Assembly: GCA_030145275.1 (NCBI GenBank)
Contig: JAQYVV010000015.1
Span: 1-61,021, forward strand
Length of the DNA stretch: 61,021 bases
From: Desulfurivibrionaceae bacterium
Lineage (GTDB): Bacteria; Desulfobacterota; Desulfobulbia; Desulfobulbales; VMSU01
Reading direction: 5' to 3'
The notes under the pieces are model-generated. The model was not told the origin of the DNA. It made no database searches and worked only from the letters and a program-made list of their open reading frames with translations. The translations under genes were made by a program, and so were the position numbers. Positions 1 to 9,411 of the stretch are shown piece by piece. Position 1 is the first letter of the stretch, and each line of letters opens with the position of its first letter.

Positions 1-1522
1 CGATACATCACAGACGGTTTATGTTAGCACCCTCAATAATGACCCGCCGTATGCTGAAGCCGACGAAACTGTTCAGGTTTCTCTGTCTGGCATCAACGGT
101 GCTATAGCTGGAGACACAACGGGTGTGGGCACCATCACCGATGGGACCCTGCCTCCCTCGGCAGACACAACTGCTTCCGTTGATGAATCCGCAATGGATG
201 ATATTAAGGCCGGAAATGATCTAATAGGAAGCAATGATACCGGTAGCAACCCGACTTCCACAGAAGAAACTGCTACAGGGACTCTAGTCGTCGAACCCGG
301 CTGGATCGTGACGCCTACGTCCGGGAACACAGTCTACGGCAGCTATGAAATCAATGCGAACGGCACGTTTGTATACACCCTCGTTAATGCGCCACAGGTG
401 AGCGGTGAATCAGTGACCGACGCCCCCATCGAGTACGAAATTACATATGGGAATGCCACTCAAACCAATACGCTGACAGTGACAATCTATGATGATGGGC
501 CAATCTCTATCGACACCAATGGCGTTATCAAGAACGTGGCGGGTGAGCATCTTGACGGTGTAATTGACTACAACCTTGGGGCAGATGGTCTTGGGACCGT
601 AGAGGTAAGTTATATAGGTCAGTCACTGACCTCACATGGCCAGGCTATTACCTTTACCCCGGAGGATATCAATGGTGATGGTCTGATGGAGTTGGTTGGC
701 AGAGCGGATGTTGATAATACCATTCCTGGCAATGAAACGATTATCACACTGGCTCCAGATAGCGGGTCTGCCGGGGTAGGAGATTATTCTCTGTCCTTTA
801 GCGATGTTATTGATCAGCCACATACAACATTTGATTACACTGTAGGCGACATTCAAGCAGGTTCTCCAACAAGCTATCTCGACATTGGGAATAAGTCAGG
901 TGGAGATTTGTTAGTTCGAGCAACACCACTTGACGGTGACCCTGGAGGTGGTTCTACAGCTGTTTTGGAGGTTAACGCATCTAGCGGCTTTCTAGGCATA
1001 GAAAATAACGTAATGGAATCGGGTACTCCCCAGGAATCTATCCAGCTCGAGTTCGGGAAATCTGATGGCACAACGTTTACTGCAAGTGATCTGAACGACG
1101 TGGTTCTCAAGGTTTTTAATCTTGGACAAACCGGTGACCAGGTTATATGGCATGCATTCAAGGGTGTCGACAACGACGGTGACAAAATCCCAGCCAATGG
1201 TGGCCTGACTGATGCCGCAAGAACACTTACGATGAATGCGTCGGGCGAATTTACTAACCCGATTCATGTTGATGGAGGATATGACACTCTTACCATAACC
1301 ACAGTAAGCGGCAGTTTCAAGATTGGGGGCTTTACTTACACAGAGGAAGGGATAGGCCAAGACGTAGAGTTACAGTTTGGCTACACAGCAACAGATGGTG
1401 ATGGCGATGTTATAAATGGCGATTTTGACGTAACGGTAAGCGCTACCGAATCTAGTGAACTTTCTACTGATTCGCTTGACATCGATACGTTGCTGCACCC
1501 TGATCATGATATTGATACTTAA
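1..1522 (+). CDS. C-terminal part of a giant Calx-beta/VCBS-type surface adhesin (partial)
   Basis: The frame is open to the left edge, so this is the last ~506 residues of a larger protein; the GTG at 125 is internal, not a start. The first ~48 residues end in 'GVGTITDG', the typical closing strand of a Calx-beta repeat. Next come Asp/Gly/Thr-rich beta-sandwich modules ('INANGTFVYTL', 'YDDGP', 'TATDGDGDVINGDFDVTV') of the VCBS/cadherin-like type seen in LapA- and BapA-class biofilm adhesins. No canonical GGxGxDxxx RTX nonapeptide is visible in this fragment, and the C-terminus is short and Asp/Leu-rich. A type I secretion set lies directly downstream on the other strand (1836-8408), so I infer export by that system and a role in surface attachment. 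Class is fairly sure; ligand and true size are unknown. Confidence 0.75.
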   Translation, partial: DTSQTVYVSTLNNDPPYAEADETVQVSLSGINGAIAGDTTGVGTITDGTLPPSADTTASVDESAMDDIKAGNDLIGSNDTGSNPTSTEETATGTLVVEPGWIVTPTSGNTVYGSYEINANGTFVYTLVNAPQVSGESVTDAPIEYEITYGNATQTNTLTVTIYDDGPISIDTNGVIKNVAGEHLDGVIDYNLGADGLGTVEVSYIGQSLTSHGQAITFTPEDINGDGLMELVGRADVDNTIPGNETIITLAPDSGSAGVGDYSLSFSDVIDQPHTTFDYTVGDIQAGSPTSYLDIGNKSGGDLLVRATPLDGDPGGGSTAVLEVNASSGFLGIENNVMESGTPQESIQLEFGKSDGTTFTASDLNDVVLKVFNLGQTGDQVIWHAFKGVDNDGDKIPANGGLTDAARTLTMNASGEFTNPIHVDGGYDTLTITTVSGSFKIGGFTYTEEGIGQDVELQFGYTATDGDGDVINGDFDVTVSATESSELSTDSLDIDTLLHPDHDIDT

Positions 1523-1570
1523 TAATGTAAATACTCATTCAACCAATCGGAAATTCATGATGTCTCTTAA

Positions 1571-1598
1571 CTGCTGCGGGAGGAATCTCCCGCAGCAG
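1571..1598 (+). terminator. Strong hairpin after the adhesin gene
   Basis: A perfect 11-bp inverted repeat (CTGCTGCGGGA / TCCCGCAGCAG) with a 6-nt loop lies 48 bp after the adhesin stop. It is followed by TTCGTTT, a weak T-run, so it is probably the transcription stop of the adhesin gene. Confidence 0.6.
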
Positions 1599-1835
1599 TT
1601 CGTTTAGAGGGAACTTGTGGGATATTCATTGGGATATCTTTGGCCATGGGGGACAGGCGAATTATTATCACCCCATATTCGCCCCAACTGGAACAATGCC
1701 AAAAAAATTATCATAATAGGGACAGCTACCGCTGAGCCCTATTATGGCGCAACCAAATTTATTTTTCAATAATAGTTAAGCAAAAGATGAAAGCGCACTT
1801 GTGACGCACAAAAGAGACAGTATGAATCTTAAATA

Positions 1836-2468
1836 CTATCCCCTACCGCGATTGATGAGCAAGGCCAGATTAAGCCTTGAACTGACACCAAGTTTTGTAA
1901 AAACTGAACTGAGATGAGATTTGACCGTCCTTTCTGTTATTCCAAGCTCGTAAGCAATCTCTAAATTTGTTTTTCCTTGGGCCACAAGCTCAGCAATCTC
2001 TCTTTCCCTCTTGGTTAGATCTACCAATATTTTTTTATCATAAGAAAGATTCTCTTGACCTGGATTTACTCTTGTTTCATGGATCAGGCGCTGCATTACC
2101 TGTTGCCCAACCCATACGGAACCACCAAAGATAAGGCGAACAGCCTCATTAACACGTCCTGGTGAAGAGTAGGTATTTGCGTAACCGACAATTCCTAGTT
2201 TTAAAAAAGCCAACCCTTCATCATCATCAGGTCTATCTGACAATAGAAATATCTTTATGCGAGATGTTAATGTAGCGAAGAGGTTTTCTTTGTCTTCAGG
2301 TACTAAATCACGGTGAAAGATGACAAGCCTTTCATCGTTTGGCCGAATAACTTTTGCAAGGCCTTCAAGAGATGAAATAATTTCCAGCGCATAGCGTGTA
2401 CCCATAACATTTGTCCAGCGGTCTTTTACCTGATCACTGCTACAACAGAGAATGATTTCCATAGTCAC
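1836..2468 (-). CDS. LuxR-family regulator with degenerate receiver domain, last gene of the type I secretion operon
   Basis: 210 residues. The C-terminal ~65 residues are a LuxR/FixJ helix-turn-helix ('LTKREREIAELVAQGKTN', 'ERTVKSHLSSVFTKLG'). The N-terminal ~120 residues have receiver-like length and hydrophobic pattern, but the acidic pocket is lost ('ILCCSSD' instead of I-DD) and the residue aligned with the phospho-acceptor Asp reads His ('LVIFHRDL'). Phosphorylation is therefore unlikely; a constitutive or ligand-bound regulator is more probable. The start is GTG at 2468 or ATG at 2462, both directly after the HlyD stop at 2472, so the gene is co-transcribed with the secretion genes. 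It faces the adhesin gene and is the natural candidate for its regulator (inference). Confidence 0.75.
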   Translation of the reverse strand: MTMEIILCCSSDQVKDRWTNVMGTRYALEIISSLEGLAKVIRPNDERLVIFHRDLVPEDKENLFATLTSRIKIFLLSDRPDDDEGLAFLKLGIVGYANTYSSPGRVNEAVRLIFGGSVWVGQQVMQRLIHETRVNPGQENLSYDKKILVDLTKREREIAELVAQGKTNLEIAYELGITERTVKSHLSSVFTKLGVSSRLNLALLINRGRG

Positions 2469-2471
2469 TTA

Positions 2472-3824
2472 TTACCTTTCCCGCAGGGCCGTATGACGTG
2501 CCTTCAACATGGGCTTTAGTAGGTAGGTGAGAATAGTCTTCTTCCCCGTTAAAATATCAATAGAGGTTACCATTCCAGGCATAATTGGCAGCGGATTAGT
2601 CTCCGTTCCCAGATGATTTTTATCGGTTCGAAGCGTAGCAAGGTAAAAGCTATTCCCCTGCTCGTCCTTTATCGAGTCCGCACTTATATGCTCGAGTTTC
2701 GCCTCCAGACCGCCGTAAATCGTATAATCATAGGCCGTAAATTTCACCATGGCCTTTTGCTGCGGCCGTAAAAAAGCAATATCTGCGGGATTAATTTGGG
2801 CCTCAATAAGCAGGGTGTCATCCAATGGCACTATCTCAATAAGATCCATTCCAGGCTGAATAACACCTCCTACCGTATTAATGAGTATCTGATTAATAGT
2901 ACCATGGACAGGAGAATAAACTGAAGTCCGTTTTAACCTGTCCTCAAGAGCGACTGACGAGGCTGAAACCCCTTCAAGTTGTGCGAGGACTTCGTTTAAT
3001 TCTTCCTTTGCCTTATTGGAAAAACTTAGCTTTTCTTCCCTTATGGCTATCTTCCCCTCCTGTAACCTTGACAATGCCCGTGGAATAGCAAGCTTAATAG
3101 CCTCCAGCTCTCCATTCATCTGACTTCCCTGTCTCTCCAAATGCAGCAACTCGACTTCAGAGACTGCTCCCTGTTCAACAAGAGGCCGAGTGAGAAAGAG
3201 TTCTCTTTCAATAAGTTTATAGGTTTTCTGAAGTTCAACAAATTTAGATTCAAGCTCTTTAATTTCGTGTTGCCGCTGGTTGACCTGCTCTTTTAAGATT
3301 TCAAGATTGGAATTAAGTTCTTTTTTTCTGGAGGTATAAAGCTCTTTTTCCCGCAAGCCTATCTCTGATTTTTGGACAATAATTTCTTCTGGCACTATGA
3401 ATTCTTGATTGTTTGCCTCGGCAGTGAGTCTTGCCGCCTTTGCCTTATGACTGAGAAATTTAAGATTTGTCTCTTCAAAAGAGGCAGAAAAACGGGTCCT
3501 GTCGATTCTCAAAAGGAGCTGTCCTTTTTCAACCTCCTCCCCGACCTTGATCAGTATTTCTGATAATATACCTCCTTCAAGGTTCTGAATGACTTGGACC
3601 TGTTGTGATGGAATGACCTTTCCATTTCCTCTGGTTACCTCTTCTATCTCTGACACATACGCCCAATAGAAAAAAAGAGCGAAGAGAAGCACTACCATCC
3701 ACAGAATAGCCCGCCCTCCAATTGGCGTCTGGGAAAGTATGGTATTTCTGATGTCGGTGGCAAACTTAACATCCTTCGCCGGCATCCGATAAAATATTTC
3801 AGTAGGTTCAGGTTTTTCTGCCAA
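2472..3824 (-). CDS. HlyD-family type I secretion periplasmic adaptor
   Basis: 450 residues, the usual length for the family. One N-terminal transmembrane segment at about residues 39-58 ('AILWMVVLLFALFFYWAYV') is followed by a lipoyl-like half ('GNGKVIPSQQVQVIQNLEGG'), a long coiled coil (about 120-290), the second lipoyl half and a beta-barrel domain ('PGMVTSIDILTGKKTI'). The adaptor links the inner-membrane ABC exporter to TolC. The start is TTG at 3824, supported by GAGGGA seven bases upstream. It lies about 100 bp downstream of the ABC gene and is directly followed by the LuxR gene. The 98-bp gap to the exporter carries a small AGTTACT/AGTAACT inverted repeat. Likely substrate: the adhesin at 1-1522. 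Confidence 0.9.
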   Translation of the reverse strand: MAEKPEPTEIFYRMPAKDVKFATDIRNTILSQTPIGGRAILWMVVLLFALFFYWAYVSEIEEVTRGNGKVIPSQQVQVIQNLEGGILSEILIKVGEEVEKGQLLLRIDRTRFSASFEETNLKFLSHKAKAARLTAEANNQEFIVPEEIIVQKSEIGLREKELYTSRKKELNSNLEILKEQVNQRQHEIKELESKFVELQKTYKLIERELFLTRPLVEQGAVSEVELLHLERQGSQMNGELEAIKLAIPRALSRLQEGKIAIREEKLSFSNKAKEELNEVLAQLEGVSASSVALEDRLKRTSVYSPVHGTINQILINTVGGVIQPGMDLIEIVPLDDTLLIEAQINPADIAFLRPQQKAMVKFTAYDYTIYGGLEAKLEHISADSIKDEQGNSFYLATLRTDKNHLGTETNPLPIMPGMVTSIDILTGKKTILTYLLKPMLKARHTALRER

Positions 3825-3922
3825 AATTATCCCTCAAATTTAGATCTCAGCAATTCAGAATTAAGAGACTAAGAGACTAAACTAAGTTACTCAAACCTAA
3901 GTAACTTACAGCCCAGAAGTAG

Positions 3923-6106
3923 TTATATATTCAGTTGGCCGCTCTTCAATGCATTTAACACAGCTTGTCTAGGGCCATCAGCAATTATAGACCCGTTGCC
4001 TAAGACAACAATGCGGTCAACAAGATCAAGCAAAGAGGCTCTGTGAGTAATAACAAGCATACTTTTCCCTTGTAGTATAGTGCCAAGTTTTGTCTTCATT
4101 CTTTGCTCTGATCGGTTATCCATGGAACTTGTAGGTTCGTCAAAAACAAGGACAGGAGGGTCCGTCAAAATGGCCCGGGCCATAGCAACTACCTGGCGCT
4201 GCCCTCCAGAAAGGCCCCTGCCCAACTCCCCGACCTCCATATCTATACCCATGGCATGTTTTTTTATTACCTCACTGACCCCAGACAGATTTACTGCTCG
4301 TAAAAGAGTTGCGTCATCAATATCGTGACATCCCAAAAGAATGTTTTCTCGAATGCTTCCTCTGAAAAGAGTAATATCCTGGGCCACATAGCCAACATAC
4401 TGCCGTAGTTCAGCAGGGTCTATCTGCCGGATATCAGTGTCATCCATACTGATCATCCCACCTGATGGTTCGTAGAGTCCTAGAATTAATTTTCCTAATG
4501 TTGTTTTTCCTGAGCCGATAGAACCAATTATGCCAACTTTTTCTCCGGGAGCAATTTTCATTGACACATTTTTTATTACTTCTGACGCCTCGTCAGGATA
4601 TTTAAACGAAATATTTTTTAACTCGATAGCCCCTTGAAAGCGGGTCCTGTGCAAAAATGTTTTACCGGCGGGCTTTTCTTCAGGAAGGGCCATAATATCG
4701 TTAAGCGTTTTTAAGGCAACCCTTGCCCTATGGAAACGAGTGGACAGACCGATAACCTGTGACATTGGCGCAATCGCCTGCCTTGACAATATGACTAGAG
4801 CAATGAGTGCTCCCTGGGACATCTCACCGCGTGAAATGAGATAGACACCTGCAATTACAACCGCGACAACAGATATATTTTGAATAAAATTAGAGAAATG
4901 ATTCACAGAAGAAGATAGAAGCCTAGACTTAGCGCTCCATTTGGCAATGTAAGAAACAGCCTGTTCCCAGGAACGCTGTATCTGACTTTCCGCACCAAGC
5001 ATCTTGATGGTTTCCAAGCCTTGCAACCCTTCAACCAAAATAGCATTTTTCTGAGCTGAAGCCTTAAAGGATTTTTCAACCGCTTTCTTTAAAGGGATCT
5101 GAACAATCATTGCATAGACTAACAACAAAGCTATTGCCCCAAAATGGATGTAAACAACACTTCCGGCAATATACCATATTGCAAAGAGCCCTAAACACAC
5201 AAAGGGAAGGTCTATCAATGCAGTAATAGAAAAGGAGGTAATAAAATCGAGAACACTTTCAAATTGTTGCAGGTTTTTCGAAAAAGAACCAACGGACTTA
5301 GGCTTGGCCTCCATCCGCAAGCCCAACACTTTTTGAAAGAGTGATGCCGAAACAAGAAGATTTGCCTTTTTACCAGCTTCATCGATAAAATAGCCCCGCA
5401 AAGCCCGCATAAAAAGGCCGAAAACGTAAATAACAGAGATACCTATCCCCAAGACCCAAAGTGTCTCAAAAGCACTGTTTGGGATAACCCGGTCATAGAC
5501 GTTTAAGATAAAAAAAGGACTCGCCAGGCCAAAGAGATTAATCAAGAATGAGGCCACAAAAACATCCCTGTATATTCGCCAGGATGAAAAGATAGTCCCC
5601 CAGAACCAGTTCTTTCGCGAACCGATGGGAGAATTATTTACCGACTCGTTTTTTGTCTTGAATTTCGGCCTGACAAAAAGCGCATAACCGGAAGAGAGGG
5701 AAGCTGCTTCCTTTAACGTCATTTCCTGCTCACCCATACCGCTTTCAGGTAAGAGAAACTTTATTAATTTGTTCTTCTTATCAACGCCGACAAGCACTAG
5801 AGTCTTCCTGTCATTCAATAGCAGAACTGCGGGAAGTTCCAGGTTAGATATTTTTTCAAGTGGTCTCTTAACCAGGCGGGCAGACAAACCAATTCTTTCT
5901 GCAGCTCGAGGGAACAATGCAACGGTAAGCTGGTTGCGAACAAGGGGTAACCCAGATTTAAGACCAGTACGTGAAGCCTGGAGGCCATGCAGTTTAGCAA
6001 GCTGCATTAGACTATCTAGTAAAGAATCATCCTGGGTGTCGGTATCTCCGCCTAAATCCCATGTCTCATTTTGATTTAGTGATATTTTCTTTTCAACTGT
6101 TGTCAT
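3923..6106 (-). CDS. Type I secretion ABC exporter with inactive C39-like domain (LapB type)
   Basis: 727 residues with the standard order: N-terminal C39-peptidase-like domain (about 1-150), six-helix ABC transmembrane domain (about 175-460), nucleotide-binding domain (about 490-727). The NBD has Walker A 'GSIGSGKTT', the signature 'LSGGQRQ', and Walker B 'VLVFDEPTSS'. In the C39-like domain I see no Cys where a processing exporter has its catalytic residue, as in LapB/HlyB-type exporters that bind uncleaved substrates with a C-terminal signal. It pairs with the HlyD gene downstream and the TolC gene at 6681-8408. The start is ATG at 6106; no strong ribosome site is visible upstream. Confidence 0.9.
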   Translation of the reverse strand: MTTVEKKISLNQNETWDLGGDTDTQDDSLLDSLMQLAKLHGLQASRTGLKSGLPLVRNQLTVALFPRAAERIGLSARLVKRPLEKISNLELPAVLLLNDRKTLVLVGVDKKNKLIKFLLPESGMGEQEMTLKEAASLSSGYALFVRPKFKTKNESVNNSPIGSRKNWFWGTIFSSWRIYRDVFVASFLINLFGLASPFFILNVYDRVIPNSAFETLWVLGIGISVIYVFGLFMRALRGYFIDEAGKKANLLVSASLFQKVLGLRMEAKPKSVGSFSKNLQQFESVLDFITSFSITALIDLPFVCLGLFAIWYIAGSVVYIHFGAIALLLVYAMIVQIPLKKAVEKSFKASAQKNAILVEGLQGLETIKMLGAESQIQRSWEQAVSYIAKWSAKSRLLSSSVNHFSNFIQNISVVAVVIAGVYLISRGEMSQGALIALVILSRQAIAPMSQVIGLSTRFHRARVALKTLNDIMALPEEKPAGKTFLHRTRFQGAIELKNISFKYPDEASEVIKNVSMKIAPGEKVGIIGSIGSGKTTLGKLILGLYEPSGGMISMDDTDIRQIDPAELRQYVGYVAQDITLFRGSIRENILLGCHDIDDATLLRAVNLSGVSEVIKKHAMGIDMEVGELGRGLSGGQRQVVAMARAILTDPPVLVFDEPTSSMDNRSEQRMKTKLGTILQGKSMLVITHRASLLDLVDRIVVLGNGSIIADGPRQAVLNALKSGQLNI

Positions 6107-6250
6107 TATTAATTATTTTTCTCGCCCAAAACAAACCGAGTTCACGCCTGTTAAAATTACATGGCAAAATGAATGTTCACAGGATATTATGTAATATATT
6201 GATAATTTCATTGAAAATCTATTTCAAAAAATCAATAAAAAGGATGCAGC

Positions 6251-6580
6251 ATGTTATATGTCGAAAAAAATCAAGACGGTGAAATAATAGCTATCCATCC
6301 CGCTCCAAATAAAAAGGCAACAGAGCAAAAATCTGTCATGGATAAAGAACTCATTGACTTCCTCAATAACAATATTGACAATGATCCGTGGCTAAAAGTC
6401 TTATCCATGTCCGACATGAGTACAGTGCGTATTCTTGAGGATCTTATTGATCTCTTGATCAGAAAAAACGTTATATTGCTTACAGAACTGCCGGAAGAGG
6501 CCCAAACTAAAATACGAGAGAGAAAAATGGCCAGGCAAAAAATCAGCGGTCATGAATTTATAGTTGACAATATTATATAA
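6251..6580 (+). CDS. Small conserved-looking protein in the type I secretion locus
   Basis: 109 residues, charged, with no signal peptide or membrane segment. AAAAGGA lies 6-12 bases before the ATG, and a strong terminator follows at 6625-6663. The layout 'MLYVEKNQDGEI...HPAP' then 'DMSTVRILEDLIDLLIRKNVI..TELPEEAQ' resembles a short uncharacterised family that I recall in gammaproteobacteria (sometimes mislabelled tryptophan synthase beta-like); this recognition is from memory and uncertain. It is transcribed against the secretion genes, between the ABC exporter and TolC. I assign no function; position suggests a cytoplasmic accessory to the adhesin system. Confidence 0.7.
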   Translation: MLYVEKNQDGEIIAIHPAPNKKATEQKSVMDKELIDFLNNNIDNDPWLKVLSMSDMSTVRILEDLIDLLIRKNVILLTELPEEAQTKIRERKMARQKISGHEFIVDNII

Positions 6581-6624
6581 TCTATATCCAATTCCACACA
6601 CATAACCCCAGACAACACTTTCCC

Positions 6625-6663
6625 AAAAAAAGAGGCGGGAATGAACATTCCCGCCTCTTTTTT
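6625..6663. terminator. Bidirectional rho-independent terminator
   Basis: A 13-bp perfect stem (AGAGGCGGGAATG / CATTCCCGCCTCT) is flanked by an A-run on the left and a T-run on the right. It can stop both the small plus-strand gene (ends 6580) and the TolC gene coming from the right (ends 6681). Confidence 0.85.
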
Positions 6664-6680
6664 CTAAATTTAACCCAATC

Positions 6681-8408
6681 TTAATTTTTAACAGCTGAGT
6701 GAACAGACATTGCACCTGACGGGCTTACTGTTTTCCAACTTTTTGTAACGTCTATGCCCGCAGCTTTAGCTGCATCTATTGCCTGTTGCCTTGTCGCATT
6801 GCTAGGCAACACCATTACGCTATCTTTTTCCTTAACAGCGGCAGTAGTTTCTTTTACCTCTACCTTTTTCGCTGCCATACTGCTTTCTTCTTTTATCACG
6901 GATTCAGCTTCCAACCCTTCCTTTTGCAGTTGCTCAATTTCACCAGGACGTACTGCGGGATGCGTTGCAGTTACACTTCCGTCTGTTGTTTTCCAGCTAA
7001 AGGTTGTATCTACCCCAACTTTCTTGGCCGCCTCAATAGCTTCCAGACGGGTTGCTTTGGCAGATAAATAAGGATATTCAATAGATGTGGCTGTGTACGG
7101 TGCGGGCATTGCGACCGTTTCCGTCTCAACTGGCCACTCCATCTTTAAGGTGTGCACCATGCTTCCCATACCACTCAAAATTCGATATTGAGCATAGAGT
7201 GCATCATATTGGGCATTGATCAAATCTTGTTTCGCGTTAATGACCTCAGCTTCGGTATCTAGGACATCAAGCATCGTCCTCTTCCCGAGATTCCATTGTT
7301 TCGTATAAGCTTCAGCAGTTGCTGAAGCTGATTCAACATATTCACTTAAGAGAGTCACCTTTCTCTGGGCGGCATCGTGAGACATCCAGGAAAGCCTTAT
7401 CGATTCAACAACGTCACGATGAGTATTGTTTTTAATGGCTGTTGCTTCATTCATCAACTCAGCCGTTTCTGCCTTTCTGGATTTGTCCTTCCACCCTGAA
7501 AAAAGGTTGAACCTAACTCTAAGCATTGCCTGCATGTCTTCTTGATAACCAGGACTGTTGTCTGTATTTGTATCCCAATGTTTGTCAACTTCAAGGTCCA
7601 CAACAGGGTAATATGCGCCTTTGGCCGTTGCATCCTGGGCTTTGGTTGCTTCCAGGTCTGCTTTGGCTGATTTCAGGATTGGATGTTTTTCAACAGCTTT
7701 ATTCTGTGCCTCTTCCATAGACGCAGGAAGATGAGTACTCAAGGCTGCAGGCCTGCTTAAACCCTCCGGCAATCTCCCGATAACAGATTGGTAGTTCGTC
7801 TTTGCATCTTCAACATTTATCTCTGTTATAACTACATTTGACTTGGCCAATGCACGACGACCATTAACCTGATCAAGATTTGCTTTCTGATCGACGCCTG
7901 ATTCACTTCGCAGCTTTATCTGGTCATAAATTCTTTCATGGATTTCCAAGTTTTTTTGAGAAAGTTTACTTAGTTCATTGTGGCGAAGAACGTTCAGATA
8001 CACATTAGCTACCGTAAGAGCGGTCTGCTCTGAATTTCCCTGTAGCCGGTATGCTTCTGAGTTAACTCTTGCAGTATGTCTCTTAACTTCACTATCTGTG
8101 ATAAAGCCGTTAAAAACATTCTGGCGAAGACTCAAGGTACTCTGCTTTACACTAAAAGACTCATTGGTTGGCTCATAATTCTTATCCACACCAACTGCAT
8201 AAGAAAAATCAATCTTTGGCAAGTATCCCGATTTAGCCTGATTCACTTCCTGATCAATGGCCTTTCTTTTATAAGCCATTGCTGCCAAATTTGGATTTGT
8301 CTTTAAGACGTGTTGAACTGCCTCATTCAGTGTCTCTGCCTGACTTGTACCGCCACTAAGAACAACTCCGCCAATCATCAATGCTGCAAGAGCCTTTGAG
8401 ATTTTCAT
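6681..8408 (-). CDS. TolC-family outer-membrane channel of the type I secretion system, with duplicated C-terminal module
   Basis: 575 residues. Signal peptide at 1-24 ('MKISKALAALMIGG...SQA'), then two TolC/OEP repeats of long helices with typical elements ('SLRQNVFNGF', 'LRVRFNLFSGW', 'LDVLDTEAEVINAKQDLINAQYDALYAQYRILSGMG' region at about 385-420). TolC proteins usually end near residue 440-450. Here about 125 extra residues follow, with two homologous ~40-residue modules (448-487 and 534-574) sharing the pattern ATR..AI.AAK..G.D.T.SWKT and a Lys/Glu-rich linker. AAAGGAGAAAGG precedes the ATG. It completes the exporter with the ABC and HlyD genes. The tail is probably periplasmic; its role is unknown. 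Confidence 0.9.
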   Translation of the reverse strand: MKISKALAALMIGGVVLSGGTSQAETLNEAVQHVLKTNPNLAAMAYKRKAIDQEVNQAKSGYLPKIDFSYAVGVDKNYEPTNESFSVKQSTLSLRQNVFNGFITDSEVKRHTARVNSEAYRLQGNSEQTALTVANVYLNVLRHNELSKLSQKNLEIHERIYDQIKLRSESGVDQKANLDQVNGRRALAKSNVVITEINVEDAKTNYQSVIGRLPEGLSRPAALSTHLPASMEEAQNKAVEKHPILKSAKADLEATKAQDATAKGAYYPVVDLEVDKHWDTNTDNSPGYQEDMQAMLRVRFNLFSGWKDKSRKAETAELMNEATAIKNNTHRDVVESIRLSWMSHDAAQRKVTLLSEYVESASATAEAYTKQWNLGKRTMLDVLDTEAEVINAKQDLINAQYDALYAQYRILSGMGSMVHTLKMEWPVETETVAMPAPYTATSIEYPYLSAKATRLEAIEAAKKVGVDTTFSWKTTDGSVTATHPAVRPGEIEQLQKEGLEAESVIKEESSMAAKKVEVKETTAAVKEKDSVMVLPSNATRQQAIDAAKAAGIDVTKSWKTVSPSGAMSVHSAVKN

Positions 8409-8693
8409 TCCTTTCTCCTTTTTTTTATTTAATCATTTCAGTAATACTGTTTTTTAAAATACTCTTTTTTTAGCAAGCAAAAGGATTTAGTACTTAAGTA
8501 GTATGATTATATAAACAAGTAATTGTCAAGTGTTTGTTGGCAGTTATCACCATTCAGAGGCAAAATAACTATCTGTTATTTATTTTTTTATTTACTTTTT
8601 TCTTAATTTCCCGATAATATTATATGAAGTTAGTAATAAACCATCATAAAAACACCATTACCCTTTGATGCAGCTAGGAGAAGGAGAGAAAAA

Positions 8694-9098
8694 ATGCGTG
8701 AACTAGAACAACTTCCAGAACAACGGAGAAATAAAAGACAACTTCTTGACAGCGAATCATACGCCATCATAAAGCTGCAAGACTATTCTGAAGTTGCCCA
8801 GTTAATAGACATCAGCGTTAGCGGCATATCTTTCTTATGTATCAACGAAGGTGATTGGGAGCAGGAACCTTTTTTTATGGACCTCAGTCGGTCTGGCATT
8901 TTTTATGGGTCTCCCCCCGGAGACGACACTCTTGAAAATATCCCCCTTCATCCGTTAACCTATTGTGAAGACAATAATGCGACTCAAGCCTCAAACAATA
9001 TCATGCAAAAATGCGGTGTTCGCTTTGCCGAACTCACCCAGGAACAAAAAATCCGCATCGATGAATTCATTGCAAAGAATACACTCGGTTCTGCCTAG
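8694..9098 (+). CDS. PilZ-domain protein (c-di-GMP binding)
   Basis: 134 residues forming a single PilZ domain. The c-di-GMP binding motifs are visible: the arginine-rich 'RRNKR' near residue 12 and 'DISVSGISF' (D/NxSxxG) near 40. The C-terminal strand/helix 'CGVRFAELTQEQKIRIDEFI' is typical. AAGGAGAG sits nine bases before ATG. It is divergent from the TolC gene across a 285-bp AT-rich spacer that must carry both promoters. Proximity to an adhesin secretion locus suggests a c-di-GMP readout for attachment, as in other Lap/Bap systems, although no LapD/LapG pair is present in the window. Confidence 0.85.
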   Translation: MRELEQLPEQRRNKRQLLDSESYAIIKLQDYSEVAQLIDISVSGISFLCINEGDWEQEPFFMDLSRSGIFYGSPPGDDTLENIPLHPLTYCEDNNATQASNNIMQKCGVRFAELTQEQKIRIDEFIAKNTLGSA

Positions 9099-9411
9099 CC
9101 CTGACAAACCCAGCTAGAAAGTACCCTTTCCAGGATACCCAAGCATTTTTGCATGCGATGAACACTCCCGCCGGACTACTTTTCTGCACGTAGTACAAGC
9201 ATCTTCAACTCGAATACCTCCCATGCTAATCGATCTTTCTTTTTGGGCTGTGGCCATTTTCTTAATTCCACAATTCGATAAGTACACCCTGTCTTTTTCA
9301 TTTGATATGTTCAGTCAAGCATAATCCCCTTGTTCTTGTTTTCTATTCTTGCTTTTCCTTGTTATAGTATTCTCAAAAAATATACGATTAATATTACTCG
9401 GTTTAATTATT
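9099..9411. other. Spacer without a convincing gene
   Basis: 313 bp between the PilZ and HD-domain genes. The minus strand holds a 41-codon frame (9301-9176, beginning MKKTGC) and an overlapping 47-codon frame (from about 9256) with a CxxC motif. Neither has a ribosome site, so I do not call them. No strong hairpin was seen. Confidence 0.4.

Noticed and set aside
9176..9301. Minus-strand 41-codon frame (MKKTGC...) and an overlapping frame with a CxxC motif in the PilZ-dgt spacer
   Set aside because: No ribosome binding site in front of either start, and the two frames overlap in different phases; the protein-like look is not enough.
9349..9411. TTG start adding 21 hydrophobic residues to the dGTPase-like protein
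   Set aside because: The family is cytoplasmic without such an extension, and the sequence there is AT-rich promoter-like DNA.
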